Of a stretch of DNA of 20,831 nt, positions 9,071 through 18,500 are shown one piece after another. The position numbers and the translations under genes are program-made. Under the pieces are notes generated by a model, which worked only from the letters and a program-made list of their open reading frames with translations, did no database searches and was not told where the DNA came from. Within the stretch, counting starts at the first letter, position 1. Every line of letters starts with the position of its first letter. Origin of the DNA: Pigoraptor vietnamica. Its lineage: Eukaryota > Opisthokonta > Filasterea. The stretch lies in assembly GCA_943704525.1 (NCBI GenBank), contig CALSCQ010000724.1, positions 1-20,831 of the forward strand, read 5' to 3'.

Positions 9071-11731
9071 TCACGGCGACAGGCAGTCCTTGACGTTGCC
9101 GTAGCGCCGGCGCATGTTGAAGAGGAATTCGAAGCGCTGGACGCGGTTGAGGAGGCGGCTGTCGACGTCGCTGAGGAACGTCTTGAAGTAGTCGGTCGTG
9201 TTGTGGCTCACGTGCGTCGTCCAGCACTCGGGCAGCACCATGTAGTCGTAGCCGGCGTAGTTGAGCTCGAGCATCAGCGTGATCTTGTTCATCCCAAACC
9301 CCGTAAAGCGCTCGTCGAACATCGGCAGCTCCGGCGTGCGCTTGAGGACGAGATACGGCTCGTAGTCCGACAGCGCCGTCGTGCGCTCCTCGGGGAGGTC
9401 GACGCGGTACGGCAGCGAGGCGGTGAACCAGCGCGTGTAGTTGGTGAGCCCGTGCCCGTTCGGCTTGACGACAAACTGGAACGACATGAGACGACCCTCC
9501 GCCGTCAGCCGTACGATCGATTCCTTGTCGCGCGGGATGAGCTCGAGCGCGCGGCGCGACAGTTCCTGCTGCGAGAGCAGGTACTTTTGCGACTTGGCGT
9601 CCTTCTCGTACCACTTTCCGACCTTCGTCAGCTCAAACGCCGGCACAACAAACGCCGTGCGCGAGGCGGCGTCCCCGAGCGACCGCACCTCCTCAGTTTC
9701 GACGGCATCGCGGAAGCGCTTGACAAAATTGGGCGACGGCACAAAGTCGCCATCGAGGAGAAACACGTACGCAGAGTCCGCCTGTCGCAGGCCGAGGTTG
9801 CGCAGGTAGTTGATCGGGTACTCGAGGTACGACCGCGTCGAGGGGTACACGAGCTGCACGTGAAAGTGCGCGTTCGTCTCGATGCTCTCCGTGCCGCTCC
9901 CGTCCTCGTCATGAAAGTGCTCGTCCGCAAACGCGCCGTGCCCGTGGGCGTCGCCACTCTCGCCCCCGGAACCGGCGGCGCCGTGACCGGCTTCCTTCGG
10001 AACTGCGCCTGGCGATCCCTCGACCCGACCAAAGAGCATTCTACGCACGTATTGGCGGGCGACATCGAGCTGTTCGCGCCACGCGGCCTCCTCGTCGGCG
10101 TCGCTCAGGTTGGGGGCGTCCGCGCGCGGCACAAACACGGCGATGAAGACGTCCCCCGGCCAGCGGGTGCCGATCGTGTAGCGCAGGTTTTCCAGCCGGT
10201 CCATCGTGGCTTGCGTCACGATCGAGATCAGCTTTTGGTGGTGTTTGTTGTGCGCGTGCCTCTGCGCCCGGCCGCCTCCGCCGACCGCCGATTCGCCGCC
10301 GGCGTCCTCCTTTCCCGCGCCCCCGTGACCATGATCGTGAGCATCCGCACCCTCTTCGCCGCCGTGCGCTGTCTCGCCGTCCGCGTCACCCTCTGCGCCC
10401 GAACCCGCGCCTTCATCGACACCGTCGGCGTCATTATCGACGGCAGCGGCTGCTGCCCCACCATCCACGACCGCCGCCCCGTCAACTTCTTCCTCCTCCT
10501 CTTCAGCCTCCTCCTCCCCTTCCTCGTGGTGCTCGTGGTGAACGACGTCCCCGTCGTCGCCTTCGCCGAGCGTTTCGACCGTGTAAAAGTCGGCGACCTT
10601 CGAGTGGTAGAGGGGCGGGCACTTGTCCAGCGCAACGCGACCGGCGAAAATCTCGGCGTCGTGGGCATGGTAGGCGGCGTTGTGCGTGCTGTTCCCGCTC
10701 ACGTGCGCGTGACCAGAGTGAGGAGCCTCACCCCCCTCGTCCCCTTCTCCCGTCGACCGCACAATGGGGACGAGCGCGACGTCGTCAAACCACACCGATC
10801 CCTTGTAGCCGTAGCACGTCAGCATGAGCACAACGTACGCCACGTGCTTGTTCTCGCCGATCGTGACAGTCCTCTGCCGGCGGCGAAAGCCCTCCTCCGC
10901 CCCGTCAAAGTCGAGGTGGTAGAGCTCCCTCGTCGCGTCCTTGAACACGACGAGCGCGAGCATGCCGTAAAACGGAGACCCCTTGGCCGCCTGCACGCTC
11001 ACGCCGCGCCCCATGCTGCTCACGCGAAGCACCAGCCCGACGATCTTGCCGTGCGGGGTGGGGTCGCGAAAGGGCATGAACTGCATGGCCGCGCGTATGA
11101 ACACGTTGCTGCAATTCATGCGGCCGGCGTTACCGAGGCACGTGACGCCGCCCTCGCACGGTTCGATCGTCCACGTCTTCCCGTCGATCCACCACGTCTC
11201 GAGGTCGAGCTGATCGACTGCAAACGGCTGCTCGAACGAGGGGTTGTGCACCTGGTTCTCGAGCGCGTGCACGTGATTGTGCCCGTGCGGGTCGTCGTCG
11301 TCCACAGCGCCGTCGTGCTGGTGAATGTGAGTGCGCTCCGTCTCGGGCGAGAGCACGTTCTCGTGTCCCGCATGGCGAAAGTCGGCGTGGATGCCTGCGT
11401 CTTCGTACGCGAGATCCTCTTCTGCGCGCGCGTCGCCGACGTCCTCTGCGTTGACCCAATGTCGCCGCGTTAAAGGCGCCCCGCGCTCCTCACTGTCGTC
11501 GAGGCGCGACACGCCCACGACAGCGAGCGACACCAACAGCGCGGTCAGGAGCACGCCGCCCAGAGCGGCGACCCGAAATCGCGCCCTCCGGACGTTGCAG
11601 TAGGACGCGAGCGGCAGCTCGTGGGTATTGCCGTCGGCGCCGACCACCAGCTGGTTGGCGCGAAGGTGCATCCGCCGCATGAAAAGCACGATGCGCGCAA
11701 AGAGCGACGGGTGATGCACGCGACGCAGCAT
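9071..11731 (-). CDS. Type II membrane glycosyltransferase, GT49 (LARGE/B4GAT1-like), with CBM-like stem domain
   Basis: A single open frame of 886 residues with no intron. An in-frame TAA lies 6 nt before the ATG, which fixes the start. A basic cytosolic tail is followed by one membrane anchor (about 53-74), the topology of Golgi glycosyltransferases. The stem (about 162-324) opens with NPSFEQP and closes with VWFDDVALV, the edge signatures of CBM4/9-like jelly-roll modules. A linker (about 325-500) is rich in Glu, Asp, Gly and His. The catalytic part (500-886) begins LISIVTQATMDRLENL and has a DGD metal/nucleotide-sugar motif at 660-662 (VFLLDGDFVPSPNF), then FGMNKI and the ECW/THVSH region typical of the family; a Gly/His insert lies at about 570-622. 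Sequons include NCS, NST, NYT and NTT. GT49 members add xylose/glucuronate units in animals; donor and acceptor here are unknown. Confidence 0.85.
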   Translation of the reverse strand: MLRRVHHPSLFARIVLFMRRMHLRANQLVVGADGNTHELPLASYCNVRRARFRVAALGGVLLTALLVSLAVVGVSRLDDSEERGAPLTRRHWVNAEDVGDARAEEDLAYEDAGIHADFRHAGHENVLSPETERTHIHQHDGAVDDDDPHGHNHVHALENQVHNPSFEQPFAVDQLDLETWWIDGKTWTIEPCEGGVTCLGNAGRMNCSNVFIRAAMQFMPFRDPTPHGKIVGLVLRVSSMGRGVSVQAAKGSPFYGMLALVVFKDATRELYHLDFDGAEEGFRRRQRTVTIGENKHVAYVVLMLTCYGYKGSVWFDDVALVPIVRSTGEGDEGGEAPHSGHAHVSGNSTHNAAYHAHDAEIFAGRVALDKCPPLYHSKVADFYTVETLGEGDDGDVVHHEHHEEGEEEAEEEEEEVDGAAVVDGGAAAAAVDNDADGVDEGAGSGAEGDADGETAHGGEEGADAHDHGHGGAGKEDAGGESAVGGGGRAQRHAHNKHHQKLISIVTQATMDRLENLRYTIGTRWPGDVFIAVFVPRADAPNLSDADEEAAWREQLDVARQYVRRMLFGRVEGSPGAVPKEAGHGAAGSGGESGDAHGHGAFADEHFHDEDGSGTESIETNAHFHVQLVYPSTRSYLEYPINYLRNLGLRQADSAYVFLLDGDFVPSPNFVKRFRDAVETEEVRSLGDAASRTAFVVPAFELTKVGKWYEKDAKSQKYLLSQQELSRRALELIPRDKESIVRLTAEGRLMSFQFVVKPNGHGLTNYTRWFTASLPYRVDLPEERTTALSDYEPYLVLKRTPELPMFDERFTGFGMNKITLMLELNYAGYDYMVLPECWTTHVSHNTTDYFKTFLSDVDSRLLNRVQRFEFLFNMRRRYGNVKDCLSP

Positions 11732-12231
11732 GGCTTAAAATGCGGGGCCGTCGCGCGCCGGCCTCAGAAAAAACACGCCCTCGACAGCGTCCGTCAGTGC
11801 GTCACGCCATGGCGCGCAAATTGTTACACGCGCTTTACCACTTCGGCGGCAGCACTCAGACGGCAGTCCGGCGTCGGCGTCGGTCGTCGTCGGATCCCCG
11901 CGGGCAGCCGCCGCGAACTTGCAAAGTAATATAGTCTTTGTGGCCGCGTTCGTTCAGTGCGGCGTTTGTTTCAGGCGCAGATCGGAGTTGGCTTCCCTCC
12001 CTTTCCTGTCCACGCAGTCGGGTGGTGGCAAGCCTACTTTTGCCACATGGAAAAGTCCCAGGGGATCATCACGTGACCTGCCGCTGTTTCTGCTTATCTA
12101 CCGATTTCACGTGGTAACGGTATAGTAAGTTGTATAAAGTAGAGCCGCGTGTGAATTGAACGTGGCTTTGCTTTCCAACGGTCGAGTCGATCCCCCTAAC
12201 CCTCCCCTTTGTTGCGGTGCGTGTTGCGAGC
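11732..12231. promoter_or_regulatory. Divergent promoter region, GT49 gene and EXOSC6
   Basis: Exactly 500 bp lies between two start codons pointing away from each other, so it should hold both promoters and 5' UTRs. It contains a TCACGTGAC E-box near 12069-12077, a second CACGTG core near 12108, and a TATAAA at 12133-12138. No open frame in it resembles a protein. Confidence 0.6.
12133..12138 (+). promoter_or_regulatory. Possible TATA box for EXOSC6
   Basis: TATAAA sits in an AT-rich patch about 95 bp upstream of the EXOSC6 ATG. That distance would allow a 5' UTR of roughly 65 nt. No initiator was verified. Confidence 0.35.
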
Positions 12232-12416
12232 ATGGTGATAGACCGCGCCCGCGTGTCGGGCCCTGAGGAGTCGATTCCTTATCCGCCGTCGCCAAAAGAT
12301 GCACGACCGTTGGTTGCGAAGGGAGATAAGAGGGCCGACGGACGACTGCCGGACCAGGGGCGCCCAATATGTGAGCGATGTGCATGCGCGCGTTTATTTG
12401 TGTGCGAGCATGCGCG

Positions 12417-12450
<34 letters not shown>

Positions 12451-13336
12451 CGTGCATGTGTGTGCGTGCATGTGTGTGTGCGTGTGTGTGCATGTGTGTA
12501 TGTGAGAGATTCCGCGGCTAAATCTGCGTCGCCCACAGTCGCACGTAGCCATGTGATTACGCAAGCAAATGGCTCGGCGTACGTCGAGCTCGCGCGCACA
12601 AAAGTGACATGTGGCGTGTACGGCCCGCGCGAATTCCCGCGCGCATCTCCCTTCAGTGCCAAAGGGCAAATCAGCTGTGAGATTAAGTTTGCGCCGTTTG
12701 CGTGCGAGCGACGGCGCGGCTACCAGCAGGACGCAGACGAGGCCGAAATGGGCCGATTCCTTGAGAGGGCACTCGAGCCGGCCATTCGCCTCGAGACATT
12801 CCCAAAGTCTATTGTGGACATTTACGTCACCATCCTCGAGGTGGGTGGCGAGTTGCTCTGGTCGCCTACGCTTCGCGGAAGTCGTGTACCTATGGGGTGC
12901 CTTGTAGTGCCTTGTAGCTCCTCGCTGCACGTGTCGACGGTGTCAGCGGTTCCCCTTCGCGTCGAGCCGACGTTCCGCACAATTGTTGCTTCGGCGTTTT
13001 CACGCGTATCGCTCACTTTCCGCATCCGCAGGACGACGGCAGTGCGCTTGCGGGCGCAATAATCGCTGCGTCCATCGCCCTCGCCGACGCATCAGTCGAG
13101 ATGTTCGATCTCGTGACTGCGTGCGCAGGGGTGCGTCGTGTCACGTGATTCCCTTCTTTTAGTTACGGCAATGTGTGTGAGCCTGTCGCGTCGCGTGTTA
13201 CCTTGTGTGACGCTGCTCCATTCGCCGGTTTGGCCGCAGAGTTTTGTGGGCAATCGCGTTCTTGTCGACCCAACGAAAGCGGAGGTGCGGTGCGCTCGCA
13301 GACCATCACTCAGTGTTGTACACACACACACACGCG

Positions 13337-13429
<93 letters not shown>

Positions 13430-14077
13430 CTGCATCTCCGCAGCACCCTTTGGGCCTCTTTTGCCTACATCTCAACGAATGTTTTGTTGCGGCTTGTGCT
13501 CTCGAGGGAGATATTCGCCAAAGTGAGAGCTCAGTTATGTTGCGCTTGCAGGAGGAAGGCGCGGACGGAACGCTGTGCATTGCATGCATGCCGTCGCTGA
13601 ACGAAATCACCGCACTCGTCGAGCAGGGAGAGGCGCTGCCGAAACTCATTAGCGTGGTGCGTCTGCGCCTCGGATAACACGCGCGGCCACACGCACTTTA
13701 GTGCATGGTGCACGCACACACGCACGCACACGCACTCACACTGTGCGCACCCAGAATATTAGTGCATCGTACATTCGCACACACAAGCACACTGCGCGCG
13801 CACATATTTGCCTGGGTGGCTCACAGGAAACAGCGAAAACCTGTTTCGAGCATGCATATGTCTCTCTCCCTCAACTCCGACTTACTTCTGCCTCCACCAG
13901 GCGACCGACAAGTGCATCGGCGGGTGTGCGCAGGCTTACATTGTCGTCCGCGAGTGCCTCTTCAAAGGAATTGAGCTGAAGGACAGGGAGCGCCGCGGGC
14001 TGACGGGGGAAGCGCCCACCGCGGCGGGGGACGCGTCGTCGGAACAGCCACAACAGCCAGAGGCCATGCAAGAGTGA
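12232..14077 (+). CDS. EXOSC6: Exosome ring subunit MTR3 (RNase PH family), 6 exons
   Basis: A structural subunit of the RNA exosome, the 3'-to-5' decay and processing complex of nucleus and cytosol. Exons 12232-12370, 12539-12840, 13032-13130, 13240-13284, 13552-13656 and 13901-14077 join in frame to 288 residues (human EXOSC6 about 272). The N-terminus carries GPEES, followed by RPIFARSHVITQANGSAYVE, the counterpart of the animal motif before the first RNase PH strands. TKVTCGVYGPRE, a CxIKFAPFAC segment, ALEPAIRLETFPKS, DDGSALAGAIIAAS and LVDPTKAE follow in family order. The usual catalytic Asp/Arg set is not evident, as expected for MTR3. The C-terminal tail is Gln/Pro/Glu-rich. Intron 1 is rich in TG and intron 4 in CA. 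RRP41 is the nearest alternative, but the GPEES start favours MTR3. Confidence 0.87.
12414..12504 (+). repeat. TG-rich repeat in EXOSC6 intron 1
   Basis: About 90 bases of TG alternation are interrupted by TGCGTGCATG units. The tract lies about 45 bp after the exon 1 donor. Confidence 0.9.
13319..13428 (+). repeat. CA repeat in EXOSC6 intron 4
   Basis: About 110 bases of CA alternation with a few CG steps, starting about 35 bp after the exon 4 donor. Its polarity is opposite to the TG tract in intron 1. Confidence 0.95.
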
Positions 14078-14229
14078 TAAACAACAATTTCTCTAACGAT
14101 CGATTCATTTGTCCATTTGATTTGAACAAGCAACGACGACGACAAGACGCAAGTCGAAAAACGCCGCAGCACGCAAGCACGCCGCAAACGCACGCGCACG
14201 CACATCCACACGAAGCACTGAAATGGGGC
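14078..14229. other. Short convergent intergenic gap, EXOSC6 to OS9
   Basis: Only 152 bp lies between two facing stops, so the two 3' UTRs must be very short or overlap. It is A-rich on the plus strand near 14080-14180, with no clear AATAAA. Confidence 0.6.
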
Positions 14230-17067
14230 TCATTTTTTCCGATCCCGCGGCTCTTCGGCGGCTGCTTCGTGCGACGCAGTCGTCGCTGTCCGCTCGCTGT
14301 GCGCGCGTTTTGCCGTCGCCTCTTCCGCAGCGGGCGGCGGTCGCCCCAAATCGGCACCAAAGGGCTGGCCCTGTTCCGCTCTCCGGATTTGTCCCACCGC
14401 AGGATTCGCGCTCGCGTCGGCTTCCCTCTTGCGCCGTTCGATATCCTGTCGCAACACCTCCATGTCCTGCTCATAATACATCAAATTTCTCTTCAACAGA
14501 CCCGCCCACGGGCTGCCCACGCGCTCTCTCTCCTCCAAGTCCCGCTCCATTGCCGCCTTCTGCGTGGCCATGCGTTCCAACTCGCGGTTCGCGTCCTCGA
14601 TCTGGCGCTCCCTCTCCCTCTTCTGCTCCTGCTCAGCCGCCGTCTTCGCCGCCATGCGGTCCCACACGCGGTCGACTTCCGCTCCCATCTGCCCGACGAG
14701 AGCCTCGAGCTCCTTCTCGGACATGCTGTCAATCTCCTCCTCCAGCAGTTGCTGCAGCACGCGAATGGCCGGCAAGTTCCCTTCCTGCTTCAGCTTGGCC
14801 ATGTACGCCGAAAGAGCGGTCCGCAACAGCGACGCATCCCCCCCGGCGTCGTCGTCTTCTTCTTCTTCGTCCCCCCACTCCACTTCATCGTCGTCGCCAG
14901 CCTCAACGACGGCGTCGGCGTCGCCTCCTTCGGCGTCGTCGTACTCCTCCACGTCTCCCTCCCCCTCGTCGGCCCCCTGCGCCATCGACGGGTCCAGCTC
15001 GCCAATGCCCACGCTCGCGTCCCTGTGCGTCTGCGCCGGCGCGGGTGGCGGAGGCGCCGCGAGGCCATCCTCAGGCAACACAATCTTGTAATTGCGCTCC
15101 ATTCGGATCAGCCGCGTGCCCTCGTCCACGTGGAAGTCGTCAAACTGCATCGCCTGCGGGTGGGAGCGGCGTGACACGTCAAAGGGAGCGGCATGACACG
15201 TCAGAACATCCGACGTCAGAACAACACACACCGTACAACCGCGTGTGCGCCATCCAAACACAAACACGCGCGGAAGACCAACACGCACCCGCAGTCGTTC
15301 TGGCACGCGCACGGCGAGGAATTGTTGCAGCTCGAGCTTCTTCGCCCGCAGCAACCGCATGAGCTCAACTCCGTCGACGGCCCCCACGAGCACCACCTCA
15401 ATGTCCACCGCGCGAATGGGGACGTCCTGCACGCTCTTCATCACGTGCTCGGCGGCCACGTTCGCGTAGTGCTCGCTGCGCGACCCGAGGGCCATCAAGT
15501 CCGCCGGCGTAACCTCCACCTTCAGCCGCAAAGGCACCACAAACGGGTGCGCGCGACGGTCGCTCTCCGGCGGCCGGTGCCCCGCGGCAAGCGGCTGGCA
15601 CACAATGGGATCAACGGGCTCGTCCGTGGGCTCGTCGGCGCCCATCGTGCACAGCCGAGGCGTGTTCACCACGACGTGGTACACGCACGTCGACGGCTCC
15701 ACCACAGACGCAATGTGATCGCCGGCGTCCGGGTGGCAGCGAATCTGCGCGTGTTTCGAGTAGTACGTGTTATTTTACAGAGCAAATAATGACACGCGGC
15801 CTGCAAGTGCATCAGCAGTCGCTCCTTCCCACCTGCACCACAGCGCGGCGAGGTGCCTTCCCGACGTCGCACGCGTGGCCCATGTCGTACTCCCACGTCG
15901 GCACTCCCTTGGGCGCAAAGTCATCCGCGTGACCGCCCTCGGCCAACAGCGCGCGCCCCCGCGACGTCGGCAGCTTCTTCGCACGCGCGCGCGCGTCGGG
16001 CGTCGCACCCGTCGGCGCCTGTGCCTCCGCCTTCTCTCCTCCGACCCCTCCGACCCCTTCTGCCGCGGCCGCAGGCTTCGCTTGGCCGTCCGCGTTCGCC
16101 TCGCCGTCAGCACTCGCACTCGGCACCGCTTTGGTGCTGGTCCCCGCGACGACACTGCCGTCTTCGTCGACGAGGCTTCCGTCTGCTGAGCGCTGTGCCT
16201 GGAACACGCCCAGGACATACTCGGAGTCCACTTCCCCCGAGGGCTGCACGTGGTACTGCCGCAGGTGACGACGGTGGCAGTACTCGTACGTCCACCAGCC
16301 AAACACCTGCGCAATGCAATCAAACAGCACCCACAGTCAACAAAACGCAGCAAAATTGATCGCGCACAAGCGCAAGTGCACACCGCGAAAACCCCCGCGA
16401 AAATCGCCAACCAGGCGCGGCTTTCGAGACTTCTGCGAGCCTCACCCGGTACACGCAGAGCGTTTCGAGCGGCCGCAGGAGCTCCGTCGTCTCCTTCAGA
16501 CTGAGAGGGCTGTCGTCAGACATGCGGGACGACGGCTTGCCCGCCCCACGCCCGCCGGCGGGTGCCGCCACGCGCCTCCGCACGCGGCATGCGAAGCGCT
16601 GTCCCTGAGCAGTCGCGATCTCTACTGTCTCGGAAACCTGCACAAGGCACAGAAATGGTCCTGTCAGCAAGTATAAACAAGTAGATTCGGTTCGCACGCA
16701 CAAAAAAACAGCACTCTCGGTCGGGCGCTGCACCGCAGCGCAGAGGACGCACGGCAACGCAACGATGCCCACAACAATAACTCAAGAGTCCATCGTCCAC
16801 TATGGGCAGTGCGGCATCGCGCAGACATTGGCGCGGCAGCACACCCACGTCGTCGCCCGGCGGTTCCTCCGTATATGCCGGCTTGGATGAGATGTCGATC
16901 GACAGGCGCGACGCCTCGAGGTCGTCCAGCCGAAACACCGACTGCACGCTCGGCCGCACGTCCTCAATGGCGGGCGTCTCCAGTCCGAGGAGATTGTCCT
17001 CACTGGCGAAGAGCAGGAAAAGCACCGCAAACGCCAGCACAAACGCGTGCGCACTCCCCAGCGCCAT
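14230..17067 (-). CDS. OS9: OS-9 type ER lectin with MRH domain, 5 exons
   Basis: OS-9 reads trimmed mannose on misfolded glycoproteins in the ER lumen and hands them to the HRD1 ligase for degradation. Exons in transcript order: 17067-16753, 16637-16446, 16306-15833, 15744-15289, 15153-14230; 786 residues (human about 667). The ATG has a strong context (GCC-ATG-G) and starts a signal peptide (ALGSAHAFVLAFAVLFLLFA). ATAQGQRFACRV precedes the MRH domain. The mannose-binding set seems intact: W173/W174 of FGWWTYEYC, Q186, the Asp and Arg of ACDVGKAPRR, E343 and Y349, then TPRLC. A long Ala/Gly/Glu insert splits the domain. The C-terminal half has an acidic run and an Arg/Glu-rich coiled coil. 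There is no KDEL. The exon 1 end is uncertain (a second GTGCGT donor lies 51 nt further on), and intron 4 is in frame without a stop. Confidence 0.9.
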
Positions 17068-17564
17068 GGCAGAAGAGTGCGCGCGCCGTCCCTTCCGCGA
17101 GCGAAGACGAAGTCGACTTCAACGCATTATCGCGAATGTCCCCACGGCGCGATGGCGTGCGACTGACGCGGACGCGACACTCAGGGCGCGCGAGTGGAGC
17201 GCATCTCGCGTTTTGGTCCCACGTGCTGCTCCGACGTTACGCGAGTCGCCGACAACTCGTGCGTACTCCGGACACTCACGTGCGATTACGGGGATAACAT
17301 TAACAGCTGTAGCACACGTGTGCTGAGGGGAAGTGTTTGTGTGCCTTTTCGTACCGACGCCCGCAAAGTGTCCTCGTAAAGCGACGTATTGCCGCTGCGT
17401 GTGGAGGTGAAGGATGGGTTCGCTAATTGCATCCCATTTCTAATACTTGGCAGTAGGCGAACGCAAGGTCCTTGATTCGAACATCCAGGGTGAACACAAC
17501 ACACGTGACTCGTTCCTAGTTCAAAGTGCTGCAGTCACACCCTTGGGCCGTCCCGTTCTCAAAA
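17068..17564. promoter_or_regulatory. Divergent promoter region, OS9 and SDHAF3
   Basis: These 497 bp separate two start codons on opposite strands. The segment holds CACGTG cores near 17219, 17315 and 17501. The middle one is the centre of a 14-bp perfect palindrome. No protein-like frame is present. Confidence 0.55.
17311..17324. promoter_or_regulatory. 14-bp palindrome centred on an E-box
   Basis: AGCACACGTGTGCT equals its own reverse complement and lies midway between the OS9 and SDHAF3 starts. It could bind a dimeric bHLH or similar factor that serves both genes. The function is inferred from symmetry and location only. Confidence 0.35.
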
Positions 17565-18097
17565 ATGAGCCTATCTCCCTCCGCGCACGTGCGCGCCGTG
17601 CGGCGCCTGTACCGCGATGTGCTTGCGCTCCACCGGCGGCTCCCGGAGGAGTTTCGGCAGCTGGGAAACACGTACGCCCGCGACGAGTTCCGGCGACACA
17701 AGACTGCAAAGTCCGAGTTTGTCGCGCCTTTCATGAAGGAGTGGACGGTGAGTGTGGGCTCACAGTGACGTGATGCGTCGCGAGATGTCTGTAGTTGCTT
17801 TGCTGTGCCTGCGTAAGACAAACAAGAGCAGGGTACTGTCTCTGTTTGCGTGCGAGTGCGACCCAATCCGCGAGCTCAATTGCATGGCCTGTGCAGCTGT
17901 ACGTGGAGACTATGCGGCAACAACTTTCGGCTGCGCCGGCGGACATTTCCCCGCAGCGTGCAATGCTGGGCGCGCCCTTGGACATGGCGAGGGCAAAGTC
18001 GCTCTCGGACGAACAGCTCGGGCAGCTGTACGAGCTCAAGCAGGAGATTCACGCGCAGAACGGCAAGGGGACGGGGAGCGCGGGCGCACACAGTTGA
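17565..18097 (+). CDS. SDHAF3: Succinate dehydrogenase assembly factor 3 (ACN9, LYR family), 2 exons
   Basis: A small mitochondrial matrix chaperone that helps the iron-sulfur subunit of complex II mature. Exons 17565-17747 and 17897-18097 (GTGAGT donor, TGTGCAG acceptor) give 127 residues, close to the human 125. The LYR motif is at residues 15-17 (RRLYRDVLALHRRLP). The family signature NTYARDEFRRHKT follows, then a Phe/Lys-Glu-Trp stretch and, in exon 2, LYVETMRQQL and SLSDEQLGQLYELKQEI, which match the order in animal ACN9. The first helix is Arg-rich, as suits import into mitochondria. The gene shares its upstream region with OS9 and faces the kinase gene at its 3' end. Confidence 0.93.
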
Positions 18098-18500
18098 ATG
18101 TCCTTGCCGCCTGTTGTTGTTCCGCTGTTGCCGTGGTCCCGGCCTATCTGGCGTGCGCTGTGCCGGACCCTCGTTCGTCGTTGCGTCGTCAGTTCGCGTT
18201 CGCGCACGTTTTTCCTTTCCCATGTCGTGTGGTTTGTGGAGGGCACTTGGGGTTTCGCACTGTCCGCGAATCCTGCGTGCGTGCGTCGGGTATTCGAGGG
18301 GCGCTGCTGGACAGCCCCGCTTGGCCCGACGCAACAATGAGCTGTTGTTTTTGACGGTTTTTACTTCAGAACATATCTCTAAATGGGGCGCGGACCGTGC
18401 GTGGACCGTGCGTGGACCGTGCGTGGACCGTGCGTGGACCGTGCGATAGCGCCCATTCGCTGCAGTCCCCAATATACGAAATAGGTCGGTCGCCAGTGCC
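18098..18500. other. Convergent intergenic region, SDHAF3 to kinase
   Basis: About 400 bp between facing stops, presumably two 3' UTRs. It holds an 11-bp tandem repeat near its kinase end. No coding sequence is supported. Confidence 0.65.
18392..18446. repeat. 11-bp tandem repeat, five units
   Basis: GGACCGTGCGT is repeated five times head to tail; only the last base of the fifth unit differs. It lies 55 bp beyond the kinase stop codon, within its probable 3' UTR or downstream flank. Confidence 0.95.

Noticed and set aside
9014-11473. An 819-codon open frame on the plus strand opposite the GT49 gene
   Set aside because: It is antisense to a clear GT49 coding sequence, resembles no family, and is kept open by the GC-rich third positions of the real gene.
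17440-17510. A tRNA B-box-like string (TTGATTCGAAC) near 17470
   Set aside because: It does not match GGTTCGANTCC well, and no A box or cloverleaf stems can be folded around it.
18392-18446. CRISPR-like array
   Set aside because: Units are 11 bp, contiguous, with no spacers, in a eukaryotic genome.
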